A stretch of 64,000 nt of DNA from VRUE01 sp963717375. Its GTDB lineage: Bacteria; Actinomycetota; Thermoleophilia; Solirubrobacterales; 70-9. The position numbers were made by a program, and so were the translations under genes. Positions 32,530 through 40,830 of the stretch are shown piece after piece. Every line of letters begins with the position of its first letter. Position 1 is the stretch's first letter. Location of the stretch: NCBI GenBank assembly GCA_963717375.1, contig OY970329.1, positions 1,860,001-1,924,000 of the forward strand, read 5' to 3'. The notes under the pieces were generated by a model, which was given only the letters and a program-made list of their open reading frames with translations, searched no databases and had not been told where the DNA came from.

Positions 32530-33828
32530 ATGAGACGGATAGGCATGCGACTGTGGCTGGCGGGTGCCTTTGCGGCGGTTTCGCTGATCACCGCCTTCTC
32601 CGTCTACCTCTTTGGCGACAACAAGCGTGCGCTGGTCGTCGCGGTGCTGATCGGCGTTCTCGCCGGCTTCCTGATCGCGGTTGCGATCTCCCACCGGGTC
32701 TCGCGCCTGGCGCAGGCCGCTGCCGAGATGGCCTCCGGCTCCTTTGACGCGCCCCTCGAGGTCTCGGGACCGGACGAGATCGGCGATCTCGCCCGCGCCC
32801 TGGAGTCGATGCGAGCCTCGCTGAAGGAGAGCTTCGGTGTGCTCACCGCCGACCGCAACAAGCTCGAGGCGATCTTCGACGGCCTCACCGACGCCGTGAT
32901 GGTGGTCGACGACGAGGGCCCGGTGCGCTTCTCCAACAGCGCCGCGGTGGAGTTGCTCGACGGCGGCCGCCCGCCCGAGGCGATGCTGCCGCACCTCACC
33001 CGCGCCGCCGAAGTCGGCTTCGCCGCTCATCCCGCCCTGCGCATCGGCGACCGCGCCTACGCGATGCAGACGCGCGCGCTGCCCGGCGAGCGGGCGGTGC
33101 TCGCGGTCGTCCGCGACCGCACCGAAGAGATGCGCCGCGAGTTCGCCGAAGCCGACTTCGTCTCCAACGCGGCCCACGAGCTGCGCAACCCGCTGGCCGG
33201 GATCTCCGGTGCGATCGAGGTCCTGCAGAGCGGCGCCAAAGACGACCCGCAGGCGCGCGACCACTTCCTCAGCCGCCTCGGCGAGGACGCCGAGCGGATG
33301 AACCGCCTTACCCAGGCGCTGCTGACCCTGGCCCGGGTCGAGTCGCTGGGGGCGGGGGAGACCGAGGTGGTCGACGTGCCGATCGCGATCCGCGACGTCG
33401 TCGCCGCGGTTGAGCCGCCCAAACACGTCGAGCTGGTGGTCGAATCCGACCCCGATCTGACCGCCAAGGGCGACCCGACGCTGCTGCGTCAGGTGATGAT
33501 TGGCTTGCTGACCAACGCCTTCAAGAACACGCCACCCCCCGGCGCCGTTACCGTACGCGGCCGCCGCGACGGCGAGACGGACGTCATCTTGGAAGTCATC
33601 GATACAGGCACAGGCATACCCGCGGCGGAGATCGAGCGCGTCTTCGAGCGCTTCTACCGTCGTAGCGAGTCGCGCAAGCAGGAGGGCTTCGGCCTCGGCC
33701 TGGCGATCGCCCGCCGCATGGTCGACGTAATGGGCGGCGAGATCGGCGCCTCCTCCGTCCAGGGCCAGGGCAGCACCTTCTGGGTTCGCCTCCCCGTCGC
33801 CACGCCGAGCCCAACCCCGGTGGCCTGA
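32530..33828 (+). CDS. Sensor histidine kinase (HAMP-PAS-HisKA-HATPase)
   Basis: The 432-residue kinase has two membrane helices at about 8-26 and 34-54, with almost no extracytoplasmic loop, a HAMP segment (about 50-105), a PAS-like region (about 110-200), HisKA with H216 in NAAHELRNPL, and a HATPase with N, D-T-G-T-G-I-P, and GFGLGLAIARRMVDVMGG boxes. The tiny external loop suggests sensing within the membrane or by the cytoplasmic PAS. A cognate OmpR-type regulator starts two bases downstream. The signal is unknown. Confidence 0.94.
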   Translation: MRRIGMRLWLAGAFAAVSLITAFSVYLFGDNKRALVVAVLIGVLAGFLIAVAISHRVSRLAQAAAEMASGSFDAPLEVSGPDEIGDLARALESMRASLKESFGVLTADRNKLEAIFDGLTDAVMVVDDEGPVRFSNSAAVELLDGGRPPEAMLPHLTRAAEVGFAAHPALRIGDRAYAMQTRALPGERAVLAVVRDRTEEMRREFAEADFVSNAAHELRNPLAGISGAIEVLQSGAKDDPQARDHFLSRLGEDAERMNRLTQALLTLARVESLGAGETEVVDVPIAIRDVVAAVEPPKHVELVVESDPDLTAKGDPTLLRQVMIGLLTNAFKNTPPPGAVTVRGRRDGETDVILEVIDTGTGIPAAEIERVFERFYRRSESRKQEGFGLGLAIARRMVDVMGGEIGASSVQGQGSTFWVRLPVATPSPTPVA

Positions 33829-33830
33829 GG

Positions 33831-34538
33831 ATGAGCAGCGGGCGCATCCTGGTCGCGGACGACGAGCCCTCGGTCCGCGAGTCGGTCGGCTACGCGCTGG
33901 CCCAGGACGGCTTCGACGTCGACGTCGCCACCGACGGCGACGAGGCGGCGGAGAAAGTCGGCGGCGAGGGCATCCCCTATGACCTGCTCATCCTCGACAT
34001 CATGATGCCGGGACCTAGCGGCCTCGACATCTGCCGCGACGTGCGCTCGCGCAGCGCCGTGCCGATCATCCTGCTCACCGCCAAGGACGCCGAGGTCGAC
34101 AAGGTGGTCGGGCTCGAGGTCGGCGCTGACGACTACGTCACCAAGCCCTTCTCGGTGCGCGAGCTGCTCGGCCGCGTGCGCGCCCAGCTGCGCCGCCGCG
34201 AGCTCGACCGCGGCCCGCTCAACCAGGCGGTCAAGATCGAAGCCGGCCCGGTCGCGATCGACCTCGTCCGCCACGTCGCCACCGTCGACGGCGTGCCGGT
34301 CAACCTGACCCGCTCCGAGTTCCAGCTCCTCCGTCTTCTCGTCGGCCGCCCCGGCGAGGTCTTCCCCCGGCGCCAGATCATGGAGGAGCTCTGGCAGACC
34401 GAGTTCGACGGCGACGAGCGCGCCTGCGACGTCCACATCTCCAACCTCCGCCAGAAGGTCGAGCGCGACCCCCAGCGCCCGGAACTCGTCGTCACCGTGC
34501 GCGGCGTCGGCTACAAGTTCGACGGCCAGCGCGGCTGA
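33831..34538 (+). CDS. OmpR/PhoB-family response regulator
   Basis: The 235-residue regulator has an N-terminal receiver with acidic residues D10-D11, phospho-acceptor D56 in LLILDIMMPGPSG, T in LLTAKDAE and K in YVTKPF. A C-terminal winged helix follows (about 135-232) with LTRSEFQLLRLLVGRPGEVFPRRQIMEELW and the end VTVRGVGYKFDG. It is the partner of the preceding kinase (2 bp gap), forming a complete two-component system. Target genes are not visible; the three downstream genes are close enough (3 bp) to share the transcript. Confidence 0.95.
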   Translation: MSSGRILVADDEPSVRESVGYALAQDGFDVDVATDGDEAAEKVGGEGIPYDLLILDIMMPGPSGLDICRDVRSRSAVPIILLTAKDAEVDKVVGLEVGADDYVTKPFSVRELLGRVRAQLRRRELDRGPLNQAVKIEAGPVAIDLVRHVATVDGVPVNLTRSEFQLLRLLVGRPGEVFPRRQIMEELWQTEFDGDERACDVHISNLRQKVERDPQRPELVVTVRGVGYKFDGQRG

Positions 34539-34541
34539 GCC

Positions 34542-34988
34542 TTGCGCCGAGATCCCTCCTACTTCACGGTGGCGGGGATCGACCTCCGCGAAGAGATGGG
34601 CCGCCTGCGAGGCCTGCCGGCGTTTGCCGGTGGACCGCTGCCGGGGCGTGAGCCCGAGCTGAAGGTGAGACGGGCGCGCCGGCGCCCGAACCGGCTCGGT
34701 TTCGCCGTGCCGACCCAGTTCCGACTCTCGGTCACGGCCTACCCGGGGATCCGGGCCGGCGACGCCCTGGAGACCCTCCTCCACGAGCTGACGCACCTGC
34801 ACGTCGGGCGGGCCGCCGAGGCGCACGGCTGGCACGGGGCGACCTTCAAGCGGACGCTGGCGCGGGCGATGGAGGAGGGCTACGGCGTCGGCGGCCTGAA
34901 TCCGCGAAGCACGATCCACGGCGTCTACGCCAAGGCGATCGAGCGTGCCCGGCTCGCCGCCGCCGAACCGCTCCAACTGCAGCTCTGA
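34542..34988 (+). CDS. SprT-like zinc metalloprotease-domain protein
   Basis: The 148-residue protein contains HELTH (H81, E82, H85), the HExxH zinc protease motif, followed by HGWHGATFKRTLARAME with a likely third ligand H98. This matches small SprT-like domains. The N-terminal half is basic (KVRRARRRPNRLGFAVPTQFRL) and may bind nucleic acid. Eukaryotic relatives act on DNA-protein crosslinks, but bacterial roles are unproven. Translation starts at TTG 34542 three bases after the response regulator stop, so it is probably part of the same transcript. Confidence 0.8.
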   Translation: MRRDPSYFTVAGIDLREEMGRLRGLPAFAGGPLPGREPELKVRRARRRPNRLGFAVPTQFRLSVTAYPGIRAGDALETLLHELTHLHVGRAAEAHGWHGATFKRTLARAMEEGYGVGGLNPRSTIHGVYAKAIERARLAAAEPLQLQL

Positions 34989-34990
34989 CG

Positions 34991-36187
34991 ATGGCGCCCA
35001 GCGAGCGTCCCCAGTTCCCGTCGCTTGTCCGCCCACGCGAGGTGGCGCGGGCGGTGACGCCGCTGGAGCTCTTCTTCGACCTCGTTTACGTCTTCACCGT
35101 CAGTCAGCTCTCGCTCAACCTGGTCGAGCAGGTCAGCCTGCGCGGCATGGCGCAGACCCTGGTGCTCGCCCTGGCGGTGATGTACGCGTGGTTCATGACC
35201 GTGTGGACCTCGAACTGGCTCGACGTTGACCGTCGTCCCGTCCAGCTGATGCTGCTCGGCTTGATGTTCGCCAGCTTGCTGATGTCGACCTCGGTGGCCG
35301 AGGTCTTTGGCAACTCGCCGTTTGAGGACTGGTTCGGCGACCGGGCGGGCCTCTTCGTGATCGGCTACCTGGCGATCCAGCTGGGTCGCACGGCCTTTGC
35401 CACGTCTACTTTCCGCGGCCATCGCCTGCATGCTCACTTCCTCAACGCGCTGGCCTGGGAGGTCGGAACGGCGGCGATCTGGATCGCTGGGATCTTTGCC
35501 GACGGCGATGCCCGCCTGGCGATCTGGGCGGTCGCCGTCCTCGTCACGTACGGCGGCGTGATCGCCGGCCATCCCCTTCCCGGCAAGCGCAGCCCGTTCA
35601 GCTCCGACAGCCAGATCTACGCCGAGCACCTGCTGGAGCGCTTCCGCCTCTTCTTTCTGATCGCCCTCGGCGAGACCGTGCTGACGATCGGCAACGCATT
35701 CTCCAACGGGCCGGTCGAGACCGAACGGCTGATCGCGCTCAGCGCCGCCTTCATCGGCACGGTCTCGCTCTGGTGGTGCTACTTCCAGCGCGCCGAGCGA
35801 CTCGGCATCGATGCGGTCGAGGGCGCTGGCGATGCCTCGCGCATCGTCGCAATCGGCAACTACACGCTGGTCGCGATGGTGATCGGGATCGTCGCAATCG
35901 CAGTTGGCGATGAGCTCGCGATCGCCACCCCCGGCTTCGATGTCACGGCCAGCGCCAGCGCACTGATCTTCGGCGGGCCCGCGATCTTTCTGCTCGCCCA
36001 GCTCCTCTTTATGCGCGAGGTATCGGGCCAAGCTCCCAGGGCTCGCGTCGGCGGCTGCGTCGCCCTCGCCGTCCTAGCGCTGCTCACGGCCCCGTTCAGC
36101 CTGCTTGTCACGGTGATCGCCTCGAGCGCGGTCCTGCTCGCGGTGGCGATCGACGATACCCGCGCTGAGCCGAGCCAATCGGGCTAA
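34991..36187 (+). CDS. Low-temperature-requirement A (LtrA) family membrane protein
   Basis: The 398-residue protein shows about ten membrane segments and the LtrA hallmark at the N-terminus, TPLELFFDLVYVFTVSQLS. Further family blocks are HLLERFRLFFLIALGETVLTIG and the WWCYFQRAE region. LtrA was named from a Listeria mutant that cannot grow in the cold; the molecular function is not known. It follows the SprT-like gene by 2 bp and may belong to the kinase-regulator transcript. Confidence 0.88.
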   Translation: MAPSERPQFPSLVRPREVARAVTPLELFFDLVYVFTVSQLSLNLVEQVSLRGMAQTLVLALAVMYAWFMTVWTSNWLDVDRRPVQLMLLGLMFASLLMSTSVAEVFGNSPFEDWFGDRAGLFVIGYLAIQLGRTAFATSTFRGHRLHAHFLNALAWEVGTAAIWIAGIFADGDARLAIWAVAVLVTYGGVIAGHPLPGKRSPFSSDSQIYAEHLLERFRLFFLIALGETVLTIGNAFSNGPVETERLIALSAAFIGTVSLWWCYFQRAERLGIDAVEGAGDASRIVAIGNYTLVAMVIGIVAIAVGDELAIATPGFDVTASASALIFGGPAIFLLAQLLFMREVSGQAPRARVGGCVALAVLALLTAPFSLLVTVIASSAVLLAVAIDDTRAEPSQSG

Positions 36188-36238
36188 GCCGGGTCTACTG
36201 GTCGAGAGTCGACGCCGGGATTCACGTCGGAGCTTGTT

Positions 36239-36898
36239 CTAAGGGCTCTGGGTCTTGGTGACCGAACTGACGTAGAAGAAGCCCAGCAGGAAGCGCTTGG
36301 TCTCGACCGGGCCGTAGTTTGCGAGGTCGCTCCATGGATCGGAGTAGGCATCGCCTGGGGCGTACTTGACGAGAAGACGGGCGATCGGAGCGAGCAGGCG
36401 ATAAGGGCCGCCCTCGGTCAGGCCCATGTCCAAGACGACGACGCGAGAAGAGGGGCGCAGTCGCTCCCATGCACGTGCCAGCGCGGGGCGTGGTTCGGGC
36501 ATGGCCGAGTAACTGAGGCTGAACAGCACCCCGTCAACGTCGCGGTCGACTTCGAGCTGGGCGGCGTCCTGTTGGAGCAGCTGGACATTCGACCAGCCGC
36601 GTTGCTCGATCAACTTGCGGGCCTCGGTCAGCATTCCCGGCGAGGCATCGACGCCGATGATGGTCCCGCTCGGGCCGACCGCTTCGACCAGGTAGGGGAA
36701 GTTGCGCCCGGTCCCGGCGCCGATCTCCAAAACGGTGTCGCCGGGCTTCAATCCGAGCGCGACCACGGCCCTGCGGCGGGCCGGCGGGAAGATCAGGTAC
36801 AGCGGCTCCAGGATGCCGTAGGAGCGGGCTATGCGGTTGTACCGCCTGGTGTTGGCGCTTTGGGACCTGCGGGTCGGGTGACTTTCGGGAGTGTCCAT
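36239..36898 (-). CDS. Class I SAM-dependent methyltransferase
   Basis: The 219-residue methyltransferase has motif I VLEIGAGTGRNFPYL near 56-70, an acidic end of beta-2 in TIIGVDASPGML, and the LQQDAAQLEVD and VLDMGLTEGG segments expected for SAM binding and the core sheet. The closest general resemblance is to UbiE/phospholipid N-methyltransferase-like enzymes, but no substrate-specific block is present. It lies convergent to the LtrA gene and divergent from the BlaI-like regulator, whose operator occupies the 44-bp gap and could control it too. Confidence 0.88.
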   Translation of the reverse strand: MDTPESHPTRRSQSANTRRYNRIARSYGILEPLYLIFPPARRRAVVALGLKPGDTVLEIGAGTGRNFPYLVEAVGPSGTIIGVDASPGMLTEARKLIEQRGWSNVQLLQQDAAQLEVDRDVDGVLFSLSYSAMPEPRPALARAWERLRPSSRVVVLDMGLTEGGPYRLLAPIARLLVKYAPGDAYSDPWSDLANYGPVETKRFLLGFFYVSSVTKTQSP

Positions 36899-36911
36899 CG
36901 AAGGCGACTTA

Positions 36912-36929
36912 TACTACGTGTCTGTAGTA
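36912..36929. promoter_or_regulatory. BlaI-type operator (TACTAC-N6-GTAGTA)
   Basis: TACTAC and GTAGTA are perfect inverted repeats with a 6-bp spacer, very close to the TACTACA-type BlaI/MecI operator half-sites. A second dyad, GTGTCTG (36918-36924) with CAGACAC (36935-36941), overlaps it. Both lie between the divergent methyltransferase and BlaI-like starts. Confidence 0.75.
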
Positions 36930-36942
36930 GATTGCAGACACG

Positions 36943-37320
36943 ATGGATCGCGAGAAGCTCAGCCGCAAGGACTTTGGCCCGCTCGAGAGCGAGGTCATGG
37001 ACGTGGTGTGGCGCGCCGCTCGTCCCGTGGCCGTCCGAGAAGTCATCGACGACCTGAACGGCCCCCGTTCCGAGCCCCTTGCCTACACGACCGTGATGAC
37101 GGTGATGAGCCGTTTGGCCGAAAAGGACGTGCTCAGCCGCCGCAAAGTCGGCCGCGGCTATGTCTATGAGGCCAACGCCCCCGACGCCGCGGGGATCGCG
37201 GTCAAAGACGTATTGCGCGCCTATGGCGACGTGGCGGTGGCTCACTTCGTCGACGAGGCGCGGGCTGACCCATCTCTCCGCCGCCGCCTGCAGCGAATGT
37301 TGGACGATGCCGATGGATAG
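36943..37320 (+). CDS. BlaI/MecI/CopY-family repressor
   Basis: The 125-residue winged-helix repressor carries LGPLESEVMDVVW-like sequence (FGPLESEVMDVVWRAARPVAVREVIDDLNG), then LAYTTVMTVMSRLAEKDVLSRRKVGRGYVYEANA, the classic BlaI recognition helix and wing. The C-terminal helices dimerise. In BlaR1-BlaI systems the repressor is cleaved when the sensor protease is activated; here an M56 protease gene follows with an 8-bp overlap, so the two are probably a sensor-repressor pair. The nearby TACTAC dyad fits autoregulation. Confidence 0.93.
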   Translation: MDREKLSRKDFGPLESEVMDVVWRAARPVAVREVIDDLNGPRSEPLAYTTVMTVMSRLAEKDVLSRRKVGRGYVYEANAPDAAGIAVKDVLRAYGDVAVAHFVDEARADPSLRRRLQRMLDDADG

Positions 37321-38311
37321 CCCCACCCGCAACTTCCTCGGCCTGGTGGGCATTTCCGCGACGCTGGCGGCCTATCCGGCCTGCGGATTCATCGTCTACG
37401 TGTTGGTTCCGCTGCTTGTCCTCTCGCCAGGAGCGCTGGCGCACCTTGGCCCAGTCTGTCTTTTGCCGGCGGTCGTTCTCACTGTTTTGGTCGGTACTTC
37501 CGCCGGCCGCGCGGCGAGGACGCTCGGGCGCCAGATATTGGCCTCCCGTCGCCTTTCGCGACGGGTTCGAGCCCTCGCCATTCCGCCGCCACCGCAGCTG
37601 TCGACGGCGGCAAAAGCGACTGGACTGGACGGTCGGGTGGCGATGCTCAATTCCCCCGAGCAGTTCTCCTTCGTCTATGGAATCCTCGTTCCCCGCGTCG
37701 CCATCGGTCGGGGGTTCCTCGAAAGCCTCACGGCCAAGGAGCTTCGCGCCGCGCTTGAGCATGAGCGGTACCACGTGCGGCACTTGGACCCACTTCGCGC
37801 CTTGCTTGGCAAGGCACTGACCGAGGCGTTCTTCCTCCTGCCTTCACTTGAGGTGCTGCGCCTTCGCTACGAGGCCGGTCGCGAGCTGGCGGCCGACCGC
37901 CGCGCCGAGCGAGTCTGTGGTCGCCGGCCGCTTCTCGGCGCCTTGCTGAAGGCGCTGGAGGAGCCGGGTCGTGAGCTGGTGGTAAGCGCATCGCTCGCGG
38001 ACCCCGGGTTCCTAGACGCGCGTATCTCTCGCCTTGAAGTGGGGCAGGCGCCTGCGCTTCCCTCCGTCGGTATCCCGAGCTTGTTCATGTCGGCGCTCGG
38101 CGCCTGCTCCTTTCTCTCGTTGCTCGTCGCGGCAGTGGTCGGCCTCGGCGGCACCTCGGCACTTGCCAGCATGGTCGCCGACGAACTCAGTGCAGGCGGC
38201 ACCCTTCTGGGCGCCCTATGTGCCGCACCCGTCGTCGCCGGGACCGGCTTGATCTATTGGCGTCTGTCGCGGCGGGCAAGCGAACCTCTGTCGCCGGGAA
38301 GTCGCGTATGA
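37313..38311 (+). CDS. M56 (BlaR1-like) membrane metalloprotease
   Basis: The 332-residue protein has membrane segments near 10-38, 42-62, 262-288 and 300-318. A cytoplasmic zinc protease region between them contains ALEHERYHVRHLDP (H150, E151, H154) and the downstream glutamate E191 in AGRELAADRRAE. This is the BlaR1/MecR1 protease layout without the C-terminal penicillin-binding sensor domain. It presumably cleaves the BlaI-like repressor encoded just upstream in response to an unknown membrane signal. An ATG two codons earlier (37307) is possible. Its stop overlaps the P450 start (ATGA). Confidence 0.9.
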   Translation: MDSPTRNFLGLVGISATLAAYPACGFIVYVLVPLLVLSPGALAHLGPVCLLPAVVLTVLVGTSAGRAARTLGRQILASRRLSRRVRALAIPPPPQLSTAAKATGLDGRVAMLNSPEQFSFVYGILVPRVAIGRGFLESLTAKELRAALEHERYHVRHLDPLRALLGKALTEAFFLLPSLEVLRLRYEAGRELAADRRAERVCGRRPLLGALLKALEEPGRELVVSASLADPGFLDARISRLEVGQAPALPSVGIPSLFMSALGACSFLSLLVAAVVGLGGTSALASMVADELSAGGTLLGALCAAPVVAGTGLIYWRLSRRASEPLSPGSRV

Positions 38312-39663
38312 GTGGGCCATCGCCGACGCTGCCGCCAGGGCCACGCGCGCCAGCCGCGGTAAATATGGCCCGCCTCGCCGAGCGTCCCCTGGAGTCCCTG
38401 ATCGGCTGGCGCGAGCGCTACGGCGATGCCTACACCGTCCGGCTCCCCGTCTTCGGCACCGGCGTCTACGTCTCCGATCCCGACGCGATCCGCGAGATGC
38501 TGACCGGAGACCAGTCCGACCTGCACGCCGGCGAGGCCAACGCGCCGCTTGCGCCGGTGCTCGGCGAGCGGTCGGTGCTGATCCTCGACGGCCGCGAGCA
38601 TCTGCGCCAGCGCAAGCTGCTGCTGCCGCCCTTCCAGGGATCGGCGATTCAAAGCTTCCGCGAGGTGATCCGCGAGGTCGCCGAGGCCGAGGTGGATACC
38701 TGGCGGGAGGGGGAGCGCTTCGTCATGCGCGACCGGATGCGGGCGCTGACCTTCGAGGTGATCGTCCGGGCTGTCTTCGGCGTCACCGAGCGCGAGCGGA
38801 TCGAGCGGCTGCGCACCGCCTTGGTCTCCCTGATCGAGATGCAGATGATCTTCGTGATGCCGAATGCCTTGCGCCGCGATCTCGGGCGGTTCAGCCCGTG
38901 GGGTCAGTTCCAGCGGCGACTGAAGGTGGCCGACGCCCTGATCTACGAGGAGATCGGTCGCCGTCGCGGGGAGAGCGACCTCGAGGATCGCACCGATGTC
39001 CTCTCCCTCCTGCTGCGCGCCCGTGACGAGGACGGCGGGGCGATGACCGACGTCGAGCTGCGCGATGAGCTGATGACGATGCTGCTCGCCGGTCACGAGA
39101 CGACCGCCACCGGCCTTGCCTTTGCCTTCGACCTGCTGATGCGCGAGCCCCGCGTACTGGCGCGGCTGCGTGAAGAGCTGGACGGCGACGACACATATCT
39201 GGACGCCGTGGTCACCGAGTCGCTGCGGTTGCGGCCAGTGATCGACGCCAACGAGCGCACCTTGACCAAGCCGCGCACGATCTGCGGCTGGGACCTGCCC
39301 GCCGGCATCCGCGTCTACCCGGCAATCGTGGTCGTCCAGCTTCGTGAGGACCTCTACCCGCGCCCGCACGAGTTCCGCCCCGAGCGCTTCATCGAGGAAG
39401 AGGCGACGTCTTACTCGTGGCTCCCCTTCGGTGGCGGGATCCGCCGCTGCATCGGCGCGGCGCTGGCCCAGGCTGAGATGGCCGAGGTGATCCGCATCGT
39501 CGCCTCGCGCGTCGAGCTCGAACCCATGCGGCCCAGCCGCGAACCCGTGGTCATGCGCGGCATCACCTTGGTCCCTCGCCACGGCACCCCGGTCCAGATT
39601 CAAAGTCGCTTGGTCAGCGGTGGTGGGCGCCCCCGCGCACGGTCTGCCACGAGCCCAGGGTGA
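38308..39663 (+). CDS. Cytochrome P450
   Basis: The 451-residue P450 has GHETTATGLAF in the I-helix, ESLRLRP, PERF and the haem loop FGGGIRRCIGA with C381. The sequence resembles the P450 at 17427 throughout. It is coupled by ATGA to the M56 protease gene, suggesting control by the BlaI-like repressor. The usual end is reached near VPRHGTPVQIQSR; about 17 further residues (GGGRPRARSATSPG and preceding) run up to base 39663, seven bases before the direct repeat that bounds the island, so the C-terminus may have been altered by recombination. Confidence 0.93.
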   Translation: MSGPSPTLPPGPRAPAAVNMARLAERPLESLIGWRERYGDAYTVRLPVFGTGVYVSDPDAIREMLTGDQSDLHAGEANAPLAPVLGERSVLILDGREHLRQRKLLLPPFQGSAIQSFREVIREVAEAEVDTWREGERFVMRDRMRALTFEVIVRAVFGVTERERIERLRTALVSLIEMQMIFVMPNALRRDLGRFSPWGQFQRRLKVADALIYEEIGRRRGESDLEDRTDVLSLLLRARDEDGGAMTDVELRDELMTMLLAGHETTATGLAFAFDLLMREPRVLARLREELDGDDTYLDAVVTESLRLRPVIDANERTLTKPRTICGWDLPAGIRVYPAIVVVQLREDLYPRPHEFRPERFIEEEATSYSWLPFGGGIRRCIGAALAQAEMAEVIRIVASRVELEPMRPSREPVVMRGITLVPRHGTPVQIQSRLVSGGGRPRARSATSPG

Positions 39664-39669
39664 TCGCGA

Positions 39670-39693
39670 GGAAGCCGACGCCCGGATTCGAAC
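39670..39693. repeat. 24-bp direct repeat = tRNA-Thr 3' end (putative att site, left)
   Basis: These 24 bases are identical to 43635-43658, which covers the last 20 nt of the intact tRNA-Thr gene plus 4 nt beyond. In such a pair the tRNA copy and the distal fragment are the two ends of an element integrated at a tRNA 3' end. Confidence 0.75.
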
Positions 39694-39711
39694 GGAGGGC
39701 GGCGGGAAAGG

Positions 39712-40539
39712 CTAATCCCCGGTTCGAGTCCCGCCAGCTCCGACAGATGCGTACGCATTGCCGATCGTCGCCATCTCCTCATCGCTCAACTCGAAGTCGA
39801 AGATCACGAAGTTCTCGCGAATTTGCTCCGCCGTCACCGACTTTGGAATCGCGATATTGCCGAACTGAACGTGCCAGCGCAGAATCGCCTGGGCGGACGA
39901 CTTGCCGTGACGTTCGGCGATCTCGCCGATCGTCGCGTCGGCGAGCAGATGGTCTTGGGAGAGTGGGCTCCAAACCTCGGTGGCGATGCGGTATTCAGCA
40001 TGCAACTCACACAACTCGGCTTGGAGTAGGCGTGAATGCAGCCCGACCTGGTGGACCGTTGGCCGCGTGTCGGTTTCAACCTCCAGCCGTTCCAGGTCCT
40101 CGGTCCGACAGTTCGAGACCCCGATCGAGCGCGCACGGCCTTCCTCGAGAATTCGTTCGGAGGCCCGCCAGGTGTCGAGGAAACGGTTCTCGCTCAGCAC
40201 CGGCCAGTGGACCAGACAAAGGTCGACGTACTCGAAGCCCAGGCGGCCAAGTGTCGCCTCGAAGGCCTTGAGCGTGGAGTCGTACCCCTGCTCGGCGTTC
40301 CACAGCTTGGTGGTGACGAAAGTCTCCTCGCGAGGCAAATTGGAGGCAGCCAGAGCCGCACCGACGGCTGCCTCGCCGCGGCGGGACGCGGCGATATCGA
40401 TGTGGCGATAGCCGACGTCGAGGGCGTGCTCGACGAGGCTCTGAGCCTCCTCCGGAGGGATCTGAAAGACGCCAAGGCCCAGCTGTGGAATCTCGACGCC
40501 GTCATGCAGGTTGATGCTGGGGATCGTCAACTCCGGCAT
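39712..40539 (-). CDS. Aldo/keto reductase
   Basis: The 275-residue NADPH-dependent oxidoreductase has the (beta/alpha)8 family motifs: GVEIPQLGLGVFQIP, the catalytic D in YRHIDIAASRRGEAAVG, K in TTKLW, H in VDLCLVHWPV, and the NADPH block AIPKSVTAEQIRENF. The usual active-site Tyr position reads as S/R (AASRRGE rather than A-x-x-Y-x-N-E), so catalysis may be altered. ATG 40539 has GGAGG nearby. The last ten codons come from the antisense of the tmRNA/tRNA-like fragment, so the native C-terminus was probably replaced at the island junction. Confidence 0.88.
   Translation of the reverse strand: MPELTIPSINLHDGVEIPQLGLGVFQIPPEEAQSLVEHALDVGYRHIDIAASRRGEAAVGAALAASNLPREETFVTTKLWNAEQGYDSTLKAFEATLGRLGFEYVDLCLVHWPVLSENRFLDTWRASERILEEGRARSIGVSNCRTEDLERLEVETDTRPTVHQVGLHSRLLQAELCELHAEYRIATEVWSPLSQDHLLADATIGEIAERHGKSSAQAILRWHVQFGNIAIPKSVTAEQIRENFVIFDFELSDEEMATIGNAYASVGAGGTRTGD
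39721..39743 (+). other. tmRNA- or tRNA-Ser-like 3'-end fragment
   Basis: GGTTCGAGTCCCGCCAGCTC (39721-39740) followed by CGA has a T-loop (TTCGAGT), a T-stem 3' side and an acceptor 3' side of the type seen in ssrA (tmRNA) and some tRNA-Ser genes. No 5' part is present. Such 3' fragments are common integrase attachment remnants. It is read through in antisense as the last codons of the aldo/keto reductase. Confidence 0.6.
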
Positions 40540-40673
40540 TTCGCCTCCCCTGCCGTCGCGGACCGTCCCGATTTGGTGTCAAGGTTCGTGTTCGCCGAAT
40601 GCTTTTCACCAATCGGGGAAACTCCTTTGGCGCTGGCGAGAACCACCAGGCCGAGCATCTTCATGTACGCCAT
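40527..40673 (-). CDS. Short ORF with signal-like N-terminus, possibly a remnant
   Basis: AAGGAG lies six bases before the ATG at 40673, an unusually good ribosome-binding site. The product starts MAYMKMLGLVVLASA, a hydrophobic signal-like segment, but continues with an unrelated polar tail to 48 residues. This suggests a small secreted protein whose mature part was lost, or a fortuitous ORF. Its stop overlaps the start region of the aldo/keto reductase. Rest of 40674-40830: nothing recognisable. Confidence 0.35.
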   Translation of the reverse strand: MAYMKMLGLVVLASAKGVSPIGEKHSANTNLDTKSGRSATAGEAKCRS

Positions 40674-40830
40674 TTCCATCTCCTTATTGGAGGTGTTTGT
40701 CGGGGGCCGGACCCCGCATCCCTTTAGACTCCGGCCCCCGCTCTCCCTTGCTCGCCCCCCTGCCCCCGGCACTGGCGAGCATCCAGCTCTACACAGAGCT
40801 GCGCAAGCACTCAGGAAAAGTGGTTCCTAT

